Shown here one piece after another: positions 27,101 to 34,325 of a stretch of DNA of 64,000 bases; the first letter of the stretch is position 1; every line of letters starts with the position of its first letter. The stretch covers positions 7,836,560-7,900,559 of the forward strand of contig CM046293.1 in NCBI GenBank assembly GCA_025267735.1, written 5' to 3'. The notes under the pieces were generated by a model, which saw only the letters and a list, made by a program, of their open reading frames with translations, was not told the DNA's origin and did no database searches. The position numbers and the translations under genes are program-made. Source of the DNA: Mactra quadrangularis. Its lineage: Eukaryota > Mollusca > Bivalvia > Venerida > Mactridae.

Positions 27101-30100
27101 ATAGGAAAAGAGGGTCAAAGGCTTCAGACAGTTGGTACAAAAGGGGGGCAAGAAGTTGAAGCTCTAGACAGGGGCAAAACCAATTTCATTGGTGTCTTGC
27201 AAGTGAAACTTGAAACGGATTACATCTATATTCAAGCAGGCAAGAATGCAGAAATTGATAACATTCAACCCAGACTAGTTCATCCAAGGGTCAGGCCAGT
27301 AGATATCCAAGTTCCAACTAGTGTACCAATTGTTGCTGAAGCCAAGGATTCAGACAGTGAACATCATAACCTGTCTGGAGAAATAAGAAAAAGGAATTTC
27401 ATTCCAAGTACTGTTAAAAGAGAAAAAGACATTGATTTCATTAATGTCGTAGACAGAAAGGTAACCTCTGAGATTTCATCACATGTTACAGTGAAGGGAA
27501 TTAAACAATTCCAAATTGCATGCCACCCTGGGAGAGTGGGAATTTACCATGGGGGGGGTGCAACTACAGCACTAAAGCTGATCAACAATGGGGAATCTTT
27601 TCAAGATCAGATGTTGATGAAGTTGGACTTTCAGTCCAATCAAAGGTTGTCGGCAGGGTTCCAGCCCTGTCCTGAAGGCAACTACAGACACTCTTTGTTG
27701 TTGGGGTTTCACCTCAACAGAAGTGCAAGAAAGCCATAAGGCTGATATAGATCTCAATATCATTCTGGGATACTACGGATGGTGTTGAGCCGGATATGGT
27801 CGAACTGGCTCTTTGTTCTCCAGCAGTCAAGTATACTTAGGTGAATAGAGAACTATTCATCCTTAAAGGTGGGATGCTCTTTAAGCAAACCACAAATTCG
27901 GGCAAGTTGACTAGCAATTCAGGTTAGTTGACTGGCAATAGGGGTTAGTTGACTGGCAATACGGGCAAGTTGACTAGCAATTCAGGCACGTTGACTAGCA
28001 ATTCAGGCACGTTGACTAGCAATTCAGGCACGTTGGCTGGCAATTCAGGCACGTTGACTAGCGATTCAGGCACGTTGACTAGCAATTCGGGCACGTTGAC
28101 TAGCAATTCGGGCACGTTGACTGGCAATATGGGTTGGTTAACTGGCAATTAAAGCAATTTGACTAACAATATGGGCAGGTCGGCTGGCAATACGGGCAAG
28201 TCAACTGGCAATACGGGCAGGTCAACTGGCAATACGGGCAAGTCAACTGGCAATACGGGCGAGTCAACTGGCAATACGGGCGAGTCAACTGGCAATACGG
28301 GCTAGTCGGCTGACAATACGGGCTAGTCGATTGGCAATATGGGCAAGTCAACTGGCAATACGGGCAAGTCAACTGGCAATACGGGCTAGTCAATTGGCAA
28401 TACGGGCGAGTCAACTGGCAATACGGGCAGGTCAACTGGCAATACGGGCAAGTCAACTGGCAATACGGGCGAGTCAATTGGCAATACGGGCGAGTCAACT
28501 GGCAATACGGGCGAGTCAACTAGCAATTCGGGCCGGTTGGCTGTCAATTCGGGTTGGTTGACTGGCAATAAAGGTTGTTATCTAGCAATTTAATTTATTT
28601 AAGTGACATTCTAGATTTGATTGAAGATCATAGGAAATTTAGGGATATTGAATTATATACGGCCTGATGCACAGTATTTGCCCCATTTTTGTTAGCATCT
28701 AAGTCAAAAAATAAAGTTCTTGTAATTGAAATTATTTTTGTATTTTTATACAGAAAAATGCTTTCTGAAGAATGATTCAGTAGTAAAAAGATAAGATATG
28801 TGACCATATTCTAGAAATTTGACTTGCAAAAGAGTTGGTCTGGTTGGGGACGGACATTACAGATTGTGGAATCCTCAAATACTAAAAAGCTTTAAAAAGT
28901 TATTTAAGCATTATTTTGTAAAAAAGTTGATAAATTCAGTTAATAGAATCAATCTGCAGTTAACTACAGCGAAAGAAATTTTAAAATCAAGAAATTTAAA
29001 CGCTTTTGGTTCAAATCTTTATGATAGTTGATTGGCAAGTAGAAAATTTCAGATAATCAAATCTTATAGTTTTCCTCTCTTTTACCATTCCTTTCTAAAT
29101 ATTGATTGTGATATCTAAATGCAAAGTAATGGATATTAGGAGTAAAATGAGTCATAAATTATTGTTGTAAACCTTTGAATAAGAAAGTTATAGCATATTA
29201 AAGATGCTCAGTTACTGTGGGACGGACATTACAAAATTACCAAATTTGTCATAAATACTCATACAAAATTTTTATTTTGCAAGTGTTTGGTATTATTCTT
29301 TATAATTTATGCTAACTATGTATAAATAAACATATTTCTTAAGATACTTACTAAAAATGTTATGTTTTAATATGAATATTTACATATTTAGTAATAATTT
29401 ATGTAACCTTTTCTGTTTAGAGTATAACCCCAAAACAAGATAAGTCCATAACAGTTGTTGAAGTATTATGAAGAATTATATCTTAAAATACATAAATGCT
29501 ATTTTTACAGACAGCTACTCCAAAAAGTATCTGTTACAAATGTTTAATGAATTTGCAGTCATTTGAATTTTATCAATAGATTGTATAAAATTTAACTCAA
29601 TAAATAATTACCTCACATTCTTCATATATGTTTTTTCTTCACAAGATATTCTATAATCTTGGGCTGATACTTAACACTGAATTCCTGATAGTTTATGAAA
29701 ATGTTACACCCACTCATTTAAGTATTGATAAATGAATGTATGACTTAAATAACACTGTAATTTATGACACTTCAGACAATGCATCACAAAGCATCCCTTA
29801 ATTGGACTCCTACTGTGATACTGATGTGATTAACAGATAAGATCATACAGATCAGACAGACAGTGGATTATCTTATTACATAATCTTACATAATTGACCA
29901 CTACAGAATATTGCACCATTCAACAGTAATGTTACTTAAATATTGTATTATTAATTACAGAGTTATTAAATGCAAATAGTTAAAGAATAATGCTGGATTT
30001 ATGATATAACAGATTTTGTGTTTTATTCCTTACTGAAACTATTTTTAAGATTTATTTGCTAAATTTGGGATGAAAATTTTATTGTGTTGCCTTTTCACAT

Positions 30101-32590
30101 GCTGTCAAAACTATGAATATTTGTATGACAATAATTTCCATTTGTTCCTAAATACTTCAAGTTAATTATATTTTATGAAAATAAAAAATAGATGATACTT
30201 TTACGTAAGTTAGAGGATTTTTAATTTCGAAAGGGTTTTTCTTAATAATTTTATTGACTTAGACAAAAAGTTGTAGTAGAACTAATGTTTAAATAGAGCT
30301 AAATCTGATGAAAAAAGACTCAATAAGAATTTATTTTAAAATATTTATCATACTACAACTGTCAACTACAGATTCTTTTTGAAGGAGAAGAATAAGTTGT
30401 AAAATTATGGAAATCTGGTTAAATTGATCGTATTGATGGAAATTGGTGATTTTAGGACTACAGACAGCTTAAAATAGCTTCTTAATTTTAGCTTATAATT
30501 TCATAAAAAATGATTTTTGGTTGATGTTTTTGGATAATTGTGTATTGTATACTAAAGATACATTGGATATATAGCTTTTGATTGACATTTTTGGAAAATT
30601 AGTGATTTGAGAGAGGGGACAGACATTACTGTTATTTTTGGGGTTTCAGCTAATAACTCTTTTAAAAATACAACTAGGTTGGTCTTTTTTGTTTACCTGA
30701 TGTATTTTCACTGTAATACATTAAGTTAAGCAGAAAGTTTAGATAAACTTGGAAAAAATAGCAATTTTAAGCAGGGCGGGACGGACATTACGCGGGACGG
30801 ACATTACACAACTTTTCTATTTTTGCTATTTATTTCTTAAAAATGTAAATATTTTTGGGTGTTTTGGCTTATTTACTATCTTGTCACATAAATGAATAGT
30901 TCCATATGCTTAGTTTTGATATTTTTCATTAATTAGCAATTTTAGGAGGGTGGGACGGACATTACGGTTTTTTCGACACATTTCAATTTTTGTTCCAAAT
31001 TATGGAAATAACAAATTTACCATTATTTCAATACCTCAAGAAGTGATGAAAACTTGTACTTGTACCATATTTGAATGATATTAACTAACATCTATACAAA
31101 TCTTATGTTTTTATCATAAAAATTTATCAGTTACTGAAGTATATGGTTTTCTCAAAAATAAGACCATTACATCAGCACCATTTTCATTTTCCTTCAAATA
31201 AGAAAAAACGAACAATTTTACTGTAAATTGTTATCACCCATGTTTTAAAGCATGAAAATTTCTATAAAATGATCTTATGAGTTTTAAATTACAGTTTAAT
31301 TGCTCCAAAATTAAAAAATTTAAAAAAAGGTAAAAAAACTGATGCTAATTCATTACACCCCAAAATGGCCATTTTTGGACCCTAAAAATTACGATAACTC
31401 AAAAATGACTTGTGATAATTCAATATTTTTTTGCGCACACCAGCAACATGTAAGACTTTATAAGATAGAACTTTGTTTTTAGTATTCAAACTTTTACTTT
31501 GCAATTTATGTCTTTGTACATCTTTTTTGAAAAAAATGGGGCAAATACTGTGCACCAGGCCATACTTAACTAGTATACTATGATCTAATCTGGGATGTAG
31601 CGTCAAAGTGATTCCATCACCAGTTATTCAGACAGACGTCATTTCAGGGTGATTTCATCACCAGTTATTCAGACAGACGTCATTTCAGGGTGATTCAATC
31701 ACCAGTTGTTCAGACAGACGTCATTTCAGGGTGATTCAGTCACCAGTAATCCAAACAGACGTCGATTCAGGGTGATTCCATCACCAGTTATCCAAAAAGA
31801 CGTTACTTTAAGGTGATTCCATCACTACTTATCCAGTTAGAAGTCTTTTCGGAATAGCCCTCTTATCAGTTTTACTGATGGTTGGCTAAAAATTGATGTT
31901 GGTTTCTGGCCAGATTATCAAGAGAATCTCAAGCCTCCCCAGACCAAGTCCTTCTCATGTAAGGTTGGGGAAAGTGTTGTGATTTAGTGGTCTGTGGCCG
32001 GAGTGATTTGGTGGTGTGTGGCCGGGAGCCTCGTTTTGGGGTCTTCCGCCATGACGGGAACAGAAGCAGACGCGAAAAGTTAATTAAGGTAAAGTTTTTA
32101 CACTTTATGTCTTTGAATTGTTTGTCTGTCTGTCTGGTTAACTAAAACTCTATAATTGGCAATTATGGGATAAAAAATTACAAACATTCTGATACAATTT
32201 GGCAATATGTTATAGGGTTATAATGGCTATTTTTACAAAATTCACTTTCATATCCTAATTTCGTAGACTGATTTAGTGATATGGAACTGGAAGATTCATC
32301 AATCAACATTAATAACGGGACTGACAACAAAGATTTAACTGTCTTATATATTTATCTTATAGTAATGTCTACTAACCATAACGTCTGATCAGTGATAAGT
32401 TTAACCAAACATTGCGTTTTGGATTGTTTACAAACATCAAAATAACAAACCTGCAACAAGGACAACAGAAGTTGGCTTGCTGGACATTTTCCTCAAAACA
32501 TGGCAAGCACAACTCATGATCGCACGGCATTGTAACCGGTTGAACCAATATGTGCAAACATATTGGACAAATACTATCCTCCAGCCTCAT
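11062..32590 (-). CDS. RNF168: RNF168/RNF169-type E3 ubiquitin-protein ligase, eight exons
   Basis: Joining eight exons gives 2394 bases, 797 codons plus stop, with consensus GT/AG borders and matching phases throughout. In order: a C3HC4 RING (residues about 8-48, CPIC...CCPCCR); a basic stretch RMRISSWARK; an LRM1-like EPGEIRNEYLQQLK; a charged UMI helix; a MIU1-like EDEQLAKQL; a long serine-rich disordered region with basic NLS-like clusters; and near the C-terminus a MIU2-like DHKIALKLQKQF and LRM2-like RLKGTEEEYSLR. This order defines the RNF168/RNF169 family, which ubiquitinates H2A N-terminal lysines at DNA breaks and reads ubiquitinated H2A through the MIU/LRM modules in the nucleus. 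It is longer than human RNF168 (571 aa). RNF168 is favoured over RNF169 because the RING is canonical, but a pre-duplication ancestor of both is possible. Function is inferred from the family. Confidence 0.9.
12375..12665 (+). mobile_element. tRNA-derived SINE (family 4), copy 1, in RNF168 intron 7
   Basis: A degenerate tRNA-like head (AACTAAGTTGGTGGG, box B-like GGTTCAATTCC) is followed by the same body as the better-preserved copy at 44744-45051 (GCTTGGTCATGAAAT, AAGTATGCGC, TAAAATGTGTTGCTA). It ends about 26 bases before the donor of exon 7. Confidence 0.75.
12691..12965 (-). CDS. RNF168: RNF168-like exon 7
   Basis: 275 bases between a TTTTTTTAG| acceptor and CAG|GTATGA. It encodes a Pro/Arg-containing linker (CPLTPPRRLPSGKVIEPKL) and ends in a charged helix (MQRRLSQLADERKDQ). 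A tRNA-derived SINE sits only about 26 bases beyond the donor, inside intron 7. Confidence 0.8.
13208..13323. repeat. Perfect two-copy 58-bp tandem duplication
   Basis: Two directly adjacent, essentially identical 58-base units start at 13208 and 13266. They lie inside a degenerate repeat (13020-13440) whose ends share the words CCAGTCTGA and CAGTCCAGTGA. Confidence 0.9.
14679..14843 (-). CDS. RNF168: RNF168-like exon 6
   Basis: 165 bases between ATTACAG| and G|GTATGC. It encodes low-complexity Ser/Thr-rich sequence (VKTSSPSTLTNTLSTASLHQ, then STSPDTG). Phases fit exon 5 (one base carried in) and exon 7 (one base carried out). No domain is recognised; the support is splice signals and phase. 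Confidence 0.75.
14887..15433. mobile_element. hAT-like element with CAGGGCTTGACA ends
   Basis: The ends CAGGGCTTGACA and TGTCAAGCCCTG are inverted repeats, and the adjoining TGATTTTTAAAGTAGATTGC and GGGTGACTTTTAT are also partly complementary. CAGGG-type ends suggest hAT. No clean 8-bp target duplication is left. Another MITE is nested inside. Confidence 0.65.
14969..15351. mobile_element. MITE nested in the hAT-like element
   Basis: A perfect 20-base inverted repeat, CAATATTAACCTGAGCTTGA and its complement, bounds 383 bases of AT-rich sequence. A related fragment lies near 1069. Confidence 0.75.
15921..16296 (-). CDS. RNF168: RNF168-like exon 5
   Basis: 376 bases between ATACACAG| and G|GTTTGT. 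It encodes a Ser/Thr-rich linker (TPSTDTTMENF, SKSPYPYGCLTP) and a basic stretch (HFMKRKLRKDKN). The TPIN/PYGCLTP part may correspond to the linker segment after MIU1 in vertebrates. No domain is recognised. Confidence 0.8.
16297..17157. other. RNF168-like intron 4
   Basis: About 860 bases of AT-rich intron with no recognisable repeat boundary or ORF. Confidence 0.6.
17158..17307 (-). CDS. RNF168: RNF168-like exon 4 (UMI and MIU1)
   Basis: Exactly 50 codons, phase 0 at both ends, between ATCAG| and |GTTGGA. It is a highly charged helix (RAEERRKEMEASERLIKQL) ending EDEQLAKQLSQ, the MIU-type ubiquitin-binding signature. A second AG six bases into the exon (CTTCAG|GAACAG) could remove two residues by alternative acceptor use. 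Confidence 0.88.
17653..17723 (-). CDS. RNF168: RNF168-like exon 3 (LRM1)
   Basis: A 71-base exon between TATTCCAG| and |GTAAGT. The peptide LAEPGEIRNEYLQQLKV aligns with LSKPGELRREYEEEISKV of human RNF168, the LR motif that helps target RNAi-independent ubiquitin reading at damaged chromatin. Phase closes exactly with both neighbours. Confidence 0.85.
17841..17883. repeat. Near-perfect palindrome
   Basis: The arms GATCAAACACATGTATTGAA and TTCAATACATGTTTTTGATC meet with almost no loop. It lies beside a second palindrome and the left end of the 18.0-21.8 kb element. Confidence 0.8.
17897..17975. repeat. 39-bp-arm palindrome with one-base loop
   Basis: The arms 17897-17935 and 17937-17975 are complementary at 38 of 39 positions with a single-base centre. 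This is a strong cruciform. It starts 14 bases after the previous palindrome and ends 34 bases before an inverted terminal repeat. Confidence 0.9.
18010..21845. mobile_element. Putative DNA transposon with perfect 33-bp inverted ends, in RNF168 intron 2
   Basis: Bases 18010-18042 and 21813-21845 are exact inverted repeats (33 of 33), beginning CTTGACGTCAAACAAATTGC. No target duplication was recognised. The 3.8-kb interior is mostly non-coding, but it holds a short minus-strand ORF at 20082-20243 in a GC-richer patch and a run of CGGC/GCGAAATCG words at 18910-19050. A decayed or non-autonomous element is the simplest reading; two separately inserted fragments facing each other is the alternative. 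Confidence 0.6.
20082..20243 (-). pseudogene. Short ORF inside the TIR element, possible transposon protein N-terminus
   Basis: 53 codons from ATG (GAGACATGAC context) to TGA in a locally GC-rich block (20100-20340). The peptide has a well-composed N-terminus (MTESQRARWLLSAPAMDEVN) and an acidic-basic middle ending IERDSKDSV. This composition recalls N-terminal segments of large uncharacterised proteins common in mollusc genomes, but I cannot name the family with confidence. The stop after KDSV suggests truncation. It could be the first exon of a spliced gene, although no donor is evident. Confidence 0.35.
21846..23342. other. Rest of RNF168-like intron 2, repeat-rich
   Basis: No exon seen. 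It contains a dispersed repeat at 22620-22780 (also at 57765-57930, inverted), the word CGGTTATTTCCCTTTAT at 22884, and GGACGC-rich repeats at 23125-23210. The 89-codon ORF at 22269-22538 has no recognised domain. Confidence 0.5.
22620..22780 (+). repeat. Dispersed repeat, partner of 57765-57930
   Basis: It contains GAATGTAAACATTGCCACGT followed by GCTTTCAGGTAAATAA. The complement of both words, in the same order, is at 57770-57800, with matching flanks (CTATTTGTTCAGTTTACTTG). Confidence 0.65.
23343..23491 (-). CDS. RNF168: RNF168-like exon 2
   Basis: Acceptor ..TATTATAG|G completes the split Arg codon of exon 1. The peptide RMRISSWARKKARTNSLVNQ aligns with the RING-proximal basic segment of human RNF168 (RRVSSWTRY...NSLVN), which contacts the nucleosome. 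It ends in an acidic run (DDEDDEE) at donor G|GTTAGT. Length is 149 bases; one base carries into exon 3. Confidence 0.88.
23524..24597. other. RNF168-like intron 1, distal part
   Basis: AT-rich with a small repeat (TATAAAAATTTGC/TATAAAAATTCCCC at 23998-24052). The 20-base word ACTGCATTGATAAAACAATT recurs at 24100 and 24811. No exon seen. Confidence 0.5.
24598..24780. mobile_element. Foldback MITE
   Basis: Arms of about 80 bases (24598-24678 and 24700-24780), starting TTCGCCAATTTTTCTCC, are complementary with few mismatches around a 20-base centre. They include the TATATACCGCATTTGTAT and ATACAAATGCGGTATATA pair. Confidence 0.85.
25010..25142 (+). repeat. 5' LTR
   Basis: It begins TGTTGTGATTTAGTGG and ends ACACTTTA. 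It differs from the 3' LTR only in TTTTGAGG versus TTTTGGGG. It is preceded by TGTC. Confidence 0.85.
25144..25155 (+). other. Primer binding site-like sequence
   Basis: TGGTGTCAGAAG lies one base after the 5' LTR. TGG is the complement of a tRNA CCA end, and the rest fits a leucine-type tRNA acceptor stem. The tRNA identity is inferred. Confidence 0.6.
25455..27104 (+). CDS. Gag polyprotein with N-terminal helix-hairpin-helix, capsid and CCHC knuckle
   Basis: Uninterrupted 549-codon ORF. Residues about 10-50 (LIDLNTANERELRDFIPGVG, then KKKAKQL) match a ComEA-type helix-hairpin-helix DNA-binding motif, unusual for a Gag. A Lys/Glu/Ser-rich linker follows with two near-identical DSSSSEDE segments. 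Residues about 270-440 (LRYNGKESWLSFKLRF...) match a retrotransposon Gag capsid. A CX2CX4HX4C zinc knuckle (CYFCNLDGHWKRDC) is near the C-terminus. The protein would form particles and package RNA. The intact frame suggests recent activity or selection. A minus-1 frame remains open across the stop, as in gag-pol overlaps. Confidence 0.85.
   Translation: MASKPDREAGFQDLIDLNTANERELRDFIPGVGKKKAKQLVRLRRSKGQLTLDMVEDTIGKSLRGSGIHDREDCGHSPQYKFGYHTPPNPDSITKMKPKQEIYDKKSQEMNGTELHKDLQGDADFIRRLSELRKQRSSEVQEVTRKQSKGGEGDESDDASDIALRFAAIVKERKEREAKKSREPDMSKNMEELLKRGFIKDKFAKTYSDSSSSEDERAAMKAKKSKKKNKSKEIEAVLKKVLSKDKFESDSSSSEDEVVVRGNPRRVPKNLRYNGKESWLSFKLRFTSIQQNLKWSAQESMDYLGWCLEGKALDYFAMTTQAKRKMNFDEIFEKLEKRFGISEVEGTARMEFQQIVQRGNESLEDWYDRVVTLAMSAFRDVPESFTQGEMITRFCQGCMDSEAGKQALFKDPKTMEEALNIIKNFQFISMAVESEGKKKKRDDRVQVNSVDEDVEDRTSQMLREVMKRLERLEEKMGNTCSNQGKSADVSVKMEGSKKNCYFCNLDGHWKRDCKKYQQWLEKKAKEKALNDDLKGQGQRGLIQPLSPQE
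27059..27790 (+). pseudogene. Degenerate pol start with protease-like remnant
   Basis: The minus-1 frame relative to gag is open from before the gag stop to 27739 (its first Met is at 27197). Near residue 120 of that part, YHGGGATTALKL sits where retropepsins carry DTGATT, with a G-run replacing the catalytic Asp codon. After a frame slip, ADI...IILGY at 27745-27770 resembles the C-terminal ILG element of the protease. Homology stops there and the minisatellite begins. The protease reading is an inference from two short motifs. Confidence 0.4.
27895..28592 (+). repeat. 21-bp minisatellite, about 33 copies
   Basis: Units of the form ACGGGCAAGTCAACTGGCAA plus T repeat with a 21-base period. 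Two homogenised blocks are visible: a GGCACGTTGACTAGCAATTC type (about 27.96-28.13 kb) and a GGGCAAGTCAACTGGCAATA type (about 28.17-28.52 kb). Because 21 is a multiple of three, several frames stay open on both strands, which makes spurious repeat ORFs. Confidence 0.95.
28657..31565. mobile_element. AT-rich, ORF-less element with inverted ends and six GGGACGGACATTAC motifs
   Basis: Inverted ends 28661-28690 and 31532-31561 (GGCCTGATGCACAGTATTTG onward) match at 29 of 30 positions. Between them lie 2.9 kb of very AT-rich sequence without a credible ORF. The 14-base word GGGACGGACATTAC occurs at 28847, 29219, 30778, 30794 and 30952, plus one variant (GGGACAGACATTAC) at 30616, all on the plus strand. 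Such a GC-containing word recurring exactly in an otherwise AT-rich background is not chance. It is nested in the LTR element. No transposon family is recognised. Confidence 0.65.
31608..31840 (+). repeat. 41-bp minisatellite, about 5.5 copies
   Basis: Units start GTGATTCCATCACCAGTTAT and contain AGACGTCATTTCAGG. The first three are nearly identical and the last ones diverge. GTGATTCCATCAC is itself a small palindrome. It lies between the inserted AT-rich element and the 3' LTR. Confidence 0.9.
31963..31974 (+). other. Polypurine-tract-like sequence
   Basis: GGTTGGGGAAAG directly precedes the 3' LTR, where plus-strand priming would start. It is interrupted by TT, so the assignment is moderate. 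Confidence 0.45.
31975..32107 (+). repeat. 3' LTR
   Basis: 133 bases, identical to the 5' LTR except one base, followed by the TGTC target duplication. It lies about 340 bases from exon 1 of the RNF168-like gene. Confidence 0.85.
32451..32590 (-). CDS. RNF168: RNF168-like exon 1 (RING domain)
   Basis: It encodes 46 codons plus two bases. All eight RING ligands are here: CPIC, the C of MPCDHELC with its H, CLPC and CCPC. The start is firm because an in-frame TAA lies six bases before the ATG and ETS-type promoter sites lie just beyond. The exon ends ..TGCAG|GTTTGT. It is followed by a roughly 9-kb intron holding an LTR element. Confidence 0.9.
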
Positions 32591-32700
32591 AATTTAAAGA
32601 AATACGCCAATATCTTAATTTAGGTCCATTAAATCACCGGAAGTTTGAAATTGAAATAATCCACTTCCGGGGACATGTGTATTCCCCGGACCCACCTAAA
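32591..32700 (-). promoter_or_regulatory. Promoter region of the RNF168-like gene with ETS-type sites
   Basis: Upstream of the start codon are ACCGGAAGT (32636-32644) and CACTTCCGG (32661-32669), two ETS/GABP-type sites in opposite orientation, in a small GC-richer patch. There is no TATA box. Paired ETS sites are usual in housekeeping promoters. A divergent plus-strand transcript is possible but no coding exon follows. Confidence 0.5.
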
Positions 32701-33138
32701 AATAATCAAAGCACTGACAGCGCTGCCTGGACATGGGTTTGTGGGATTGTCTCATATATCAGAAAATTACTTTTTTCTATCACAACAGACGTATAACATT
32801 ATTTCGATAAAAACAGAGAAGTATTTATGTTCATATGTAGATCTGGGATTGATTTCAAGCACTTAAGTTCCATGAACTTTTTAATATAATGTTGTTTTTT
32901 AATTTTCAGTGAAGTTTTTGCTTTATGATCCAGGATAAGCTAGTACCATAGAAAAGCATACAGAAAAGCTAGTACATTGTAATTTGTGACATTTCAACAA
33001 AATTGACTTAATTCTTAAAATAATAGCATTAACTTTATTGTTACAACTATATCACATCAACAACAGTGGTCAAATAGTGTGCAATATGGCTCAATTCAAC
33101 TTAAGTTGAAAACCATGGAGTTATGTGACCTTTCTTCA
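32701..33138. other. Non-coding stretch, nothing recognised
   Basis: AT-rich, with no recognisable exon; the short ORF at 32675-32866 lacks features. Confidence 0.45.
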
Positions 33139-33416
33139 TGGGCGGATCCAGCAGGGGTAGGGTCAGGGGGGTCCGGACCCCCTTAGAATTTGGAAAATGT
33201 ACATGTCCATTAGTGTATTTTTTGCTTGTAAGTAATTTTTAAGTAGTATGAAGCAATTTTTCTCGGTGATATTTAATTGTTATGTAGTTTTTATTATCAA
33301 TATGTTCTGCAAAATGTGTATAATGTGGTTGTGGTTCGAGGTTTGGACCCCCTAGAAAAGTTCGGACCCCCCTAGAAAAGTTCGGACCCCTCCCTAAAAT
33401 CCTGGATTCGCCCCTG
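33139..33416. mobile_element. MITE with GGGCGGATCCAG ends
   Basis: TGGGCGGATCCAGCA at the left and CTGGATTCGCCCCTG at the right are inverted. The interior is rich in GGACCCCC and has AAAAGTTCGGACCCC twice. Similar sequence flanks both ends (TTTCTTCA and TTTCTTTCA), consistent with an 8-9 base hAT-type target duplication. Confidence 0.7.
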
Positions 33417-34325
33417 TTTCTTTCAGAATTATGAACAGCGACTTCTGTTGGCTTTGTTTTAGTAATATATATTATACCTCATTTGCATACGCCCTTCTAT
33501 ATTTGATATGACGTCATCCAGTCCATAAATCGCATATTGACTGGCTACTCAGTCCATAATTCTTATATTGACTGTTTATGACGTCATCCAGTACATAAAA
33601 AGCATACAACCAGCTACTAAGCGATTTGACTCTTTAAAAGTCATCTATATAGAGTTTGGGGAATCCTTCAAGTCCGGGTTGCATTGTTTGAAAAAAATCG
33701 ATTGAGATATTTCAAACACTGAGCAAATAAAAGTATTATTTGAAAGCAAATTACAGTAAAAATGACAAAAACAAAAGGGGTAAATGACTTAAATTCGGTA
33801 TAATAATAACAAATAAAACATGGCCTTCATGAGCAATATGCAAGTCAAAGCCCTGATTTACAATACCCGGTGCAACACATTTTTGTGAATTTTACAGCTG
33901 CGCTTTGGTCCACACACCTCCCTCAGTCTGACCAACCAGTCCGTAAACTTGCATATTGCCCTCAAGACCATATGCATTATTTGTAAAATATCGAACATCA
34001 GAGCCACGATACGTATCGTGGCCTATTATATCGGGATACGACCCTGACATTTGTAATCAGGGATTCCCGGAAAGTTCGTGCGCCGATACTGTATTTTCAA
34101 TATTCAACAGACATATGATTTCTGTGGCTCTTTGTAAAATGAGTCCTGTACAACTCAACCTGTTATCACCGTAAACTTGTACATGTTTACAAGGATCCCT
34201 TGTCATCCCTCAGGGGGTCAGGTCAAGATGATCTTTTTGTATACCAGTCAATGTAAAGCTTTCATCTGGATGAGACATTATTAATAACATCCTGATTGCT
34301 AGATTTCTCTTGTTTTAGACCGAGG
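33417..34325. other. Non-coding, small repeats
   Basis: ATGACGTCATCCAGT occurs at about 33510 and 33580 within a degenerate direct repeat. At 33910-33970 a GC-richer patch (CAGTCTGACCAACCAGTCCG) resembles 22796-22840, so it is a dispersed repeat and not an exon. Confidence 0.45.

Larger units (their letters stand above)
25010..32107 (+). mobile_element. Non-autonomous LTR retrotransposon (gag only) in RNF168 intron 1
   Basis: 133-base direct repeats at both ends differ at one position, and TGTC flanks both outer borders (25006-25009 and 32108-32111) as a 4-bp target duplication. A primer-binding-site-like sequence follows the left LTR and a purine-rich tract precedes the right one. Inside are a gag ORF, a protease-like remnant, two minisatellites and an inserted AT-rich element. 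No reverse transcriptase, RNase H or integrase was found, so it would need enzymes in trans. A 4-bp duplication and this Gag type fit Ty3/Gypsy, by inference. The orientation is opposite to the host gene. Near-identical LTRs suggest a fairly recent insertion. Confidence 0.85.

Noticed and set aside
27945..28568. Long overlapping ORFs on both strands with heptapeptide repeats
   Set aside because: They are produced by the 21-bp minisatellite, whose period keeps several frames open. No start context or neighbour supports coding.
27895..28592. CRISPR array
   Set aside because: Repeats are contiguous with no unique spacers, and the window is eukaryotic.
33956..34174. 72-codon ORF in a GC-richer patch
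   Set aside because: The patch shares words with 22796-22840, indicating a dispersed repeat.
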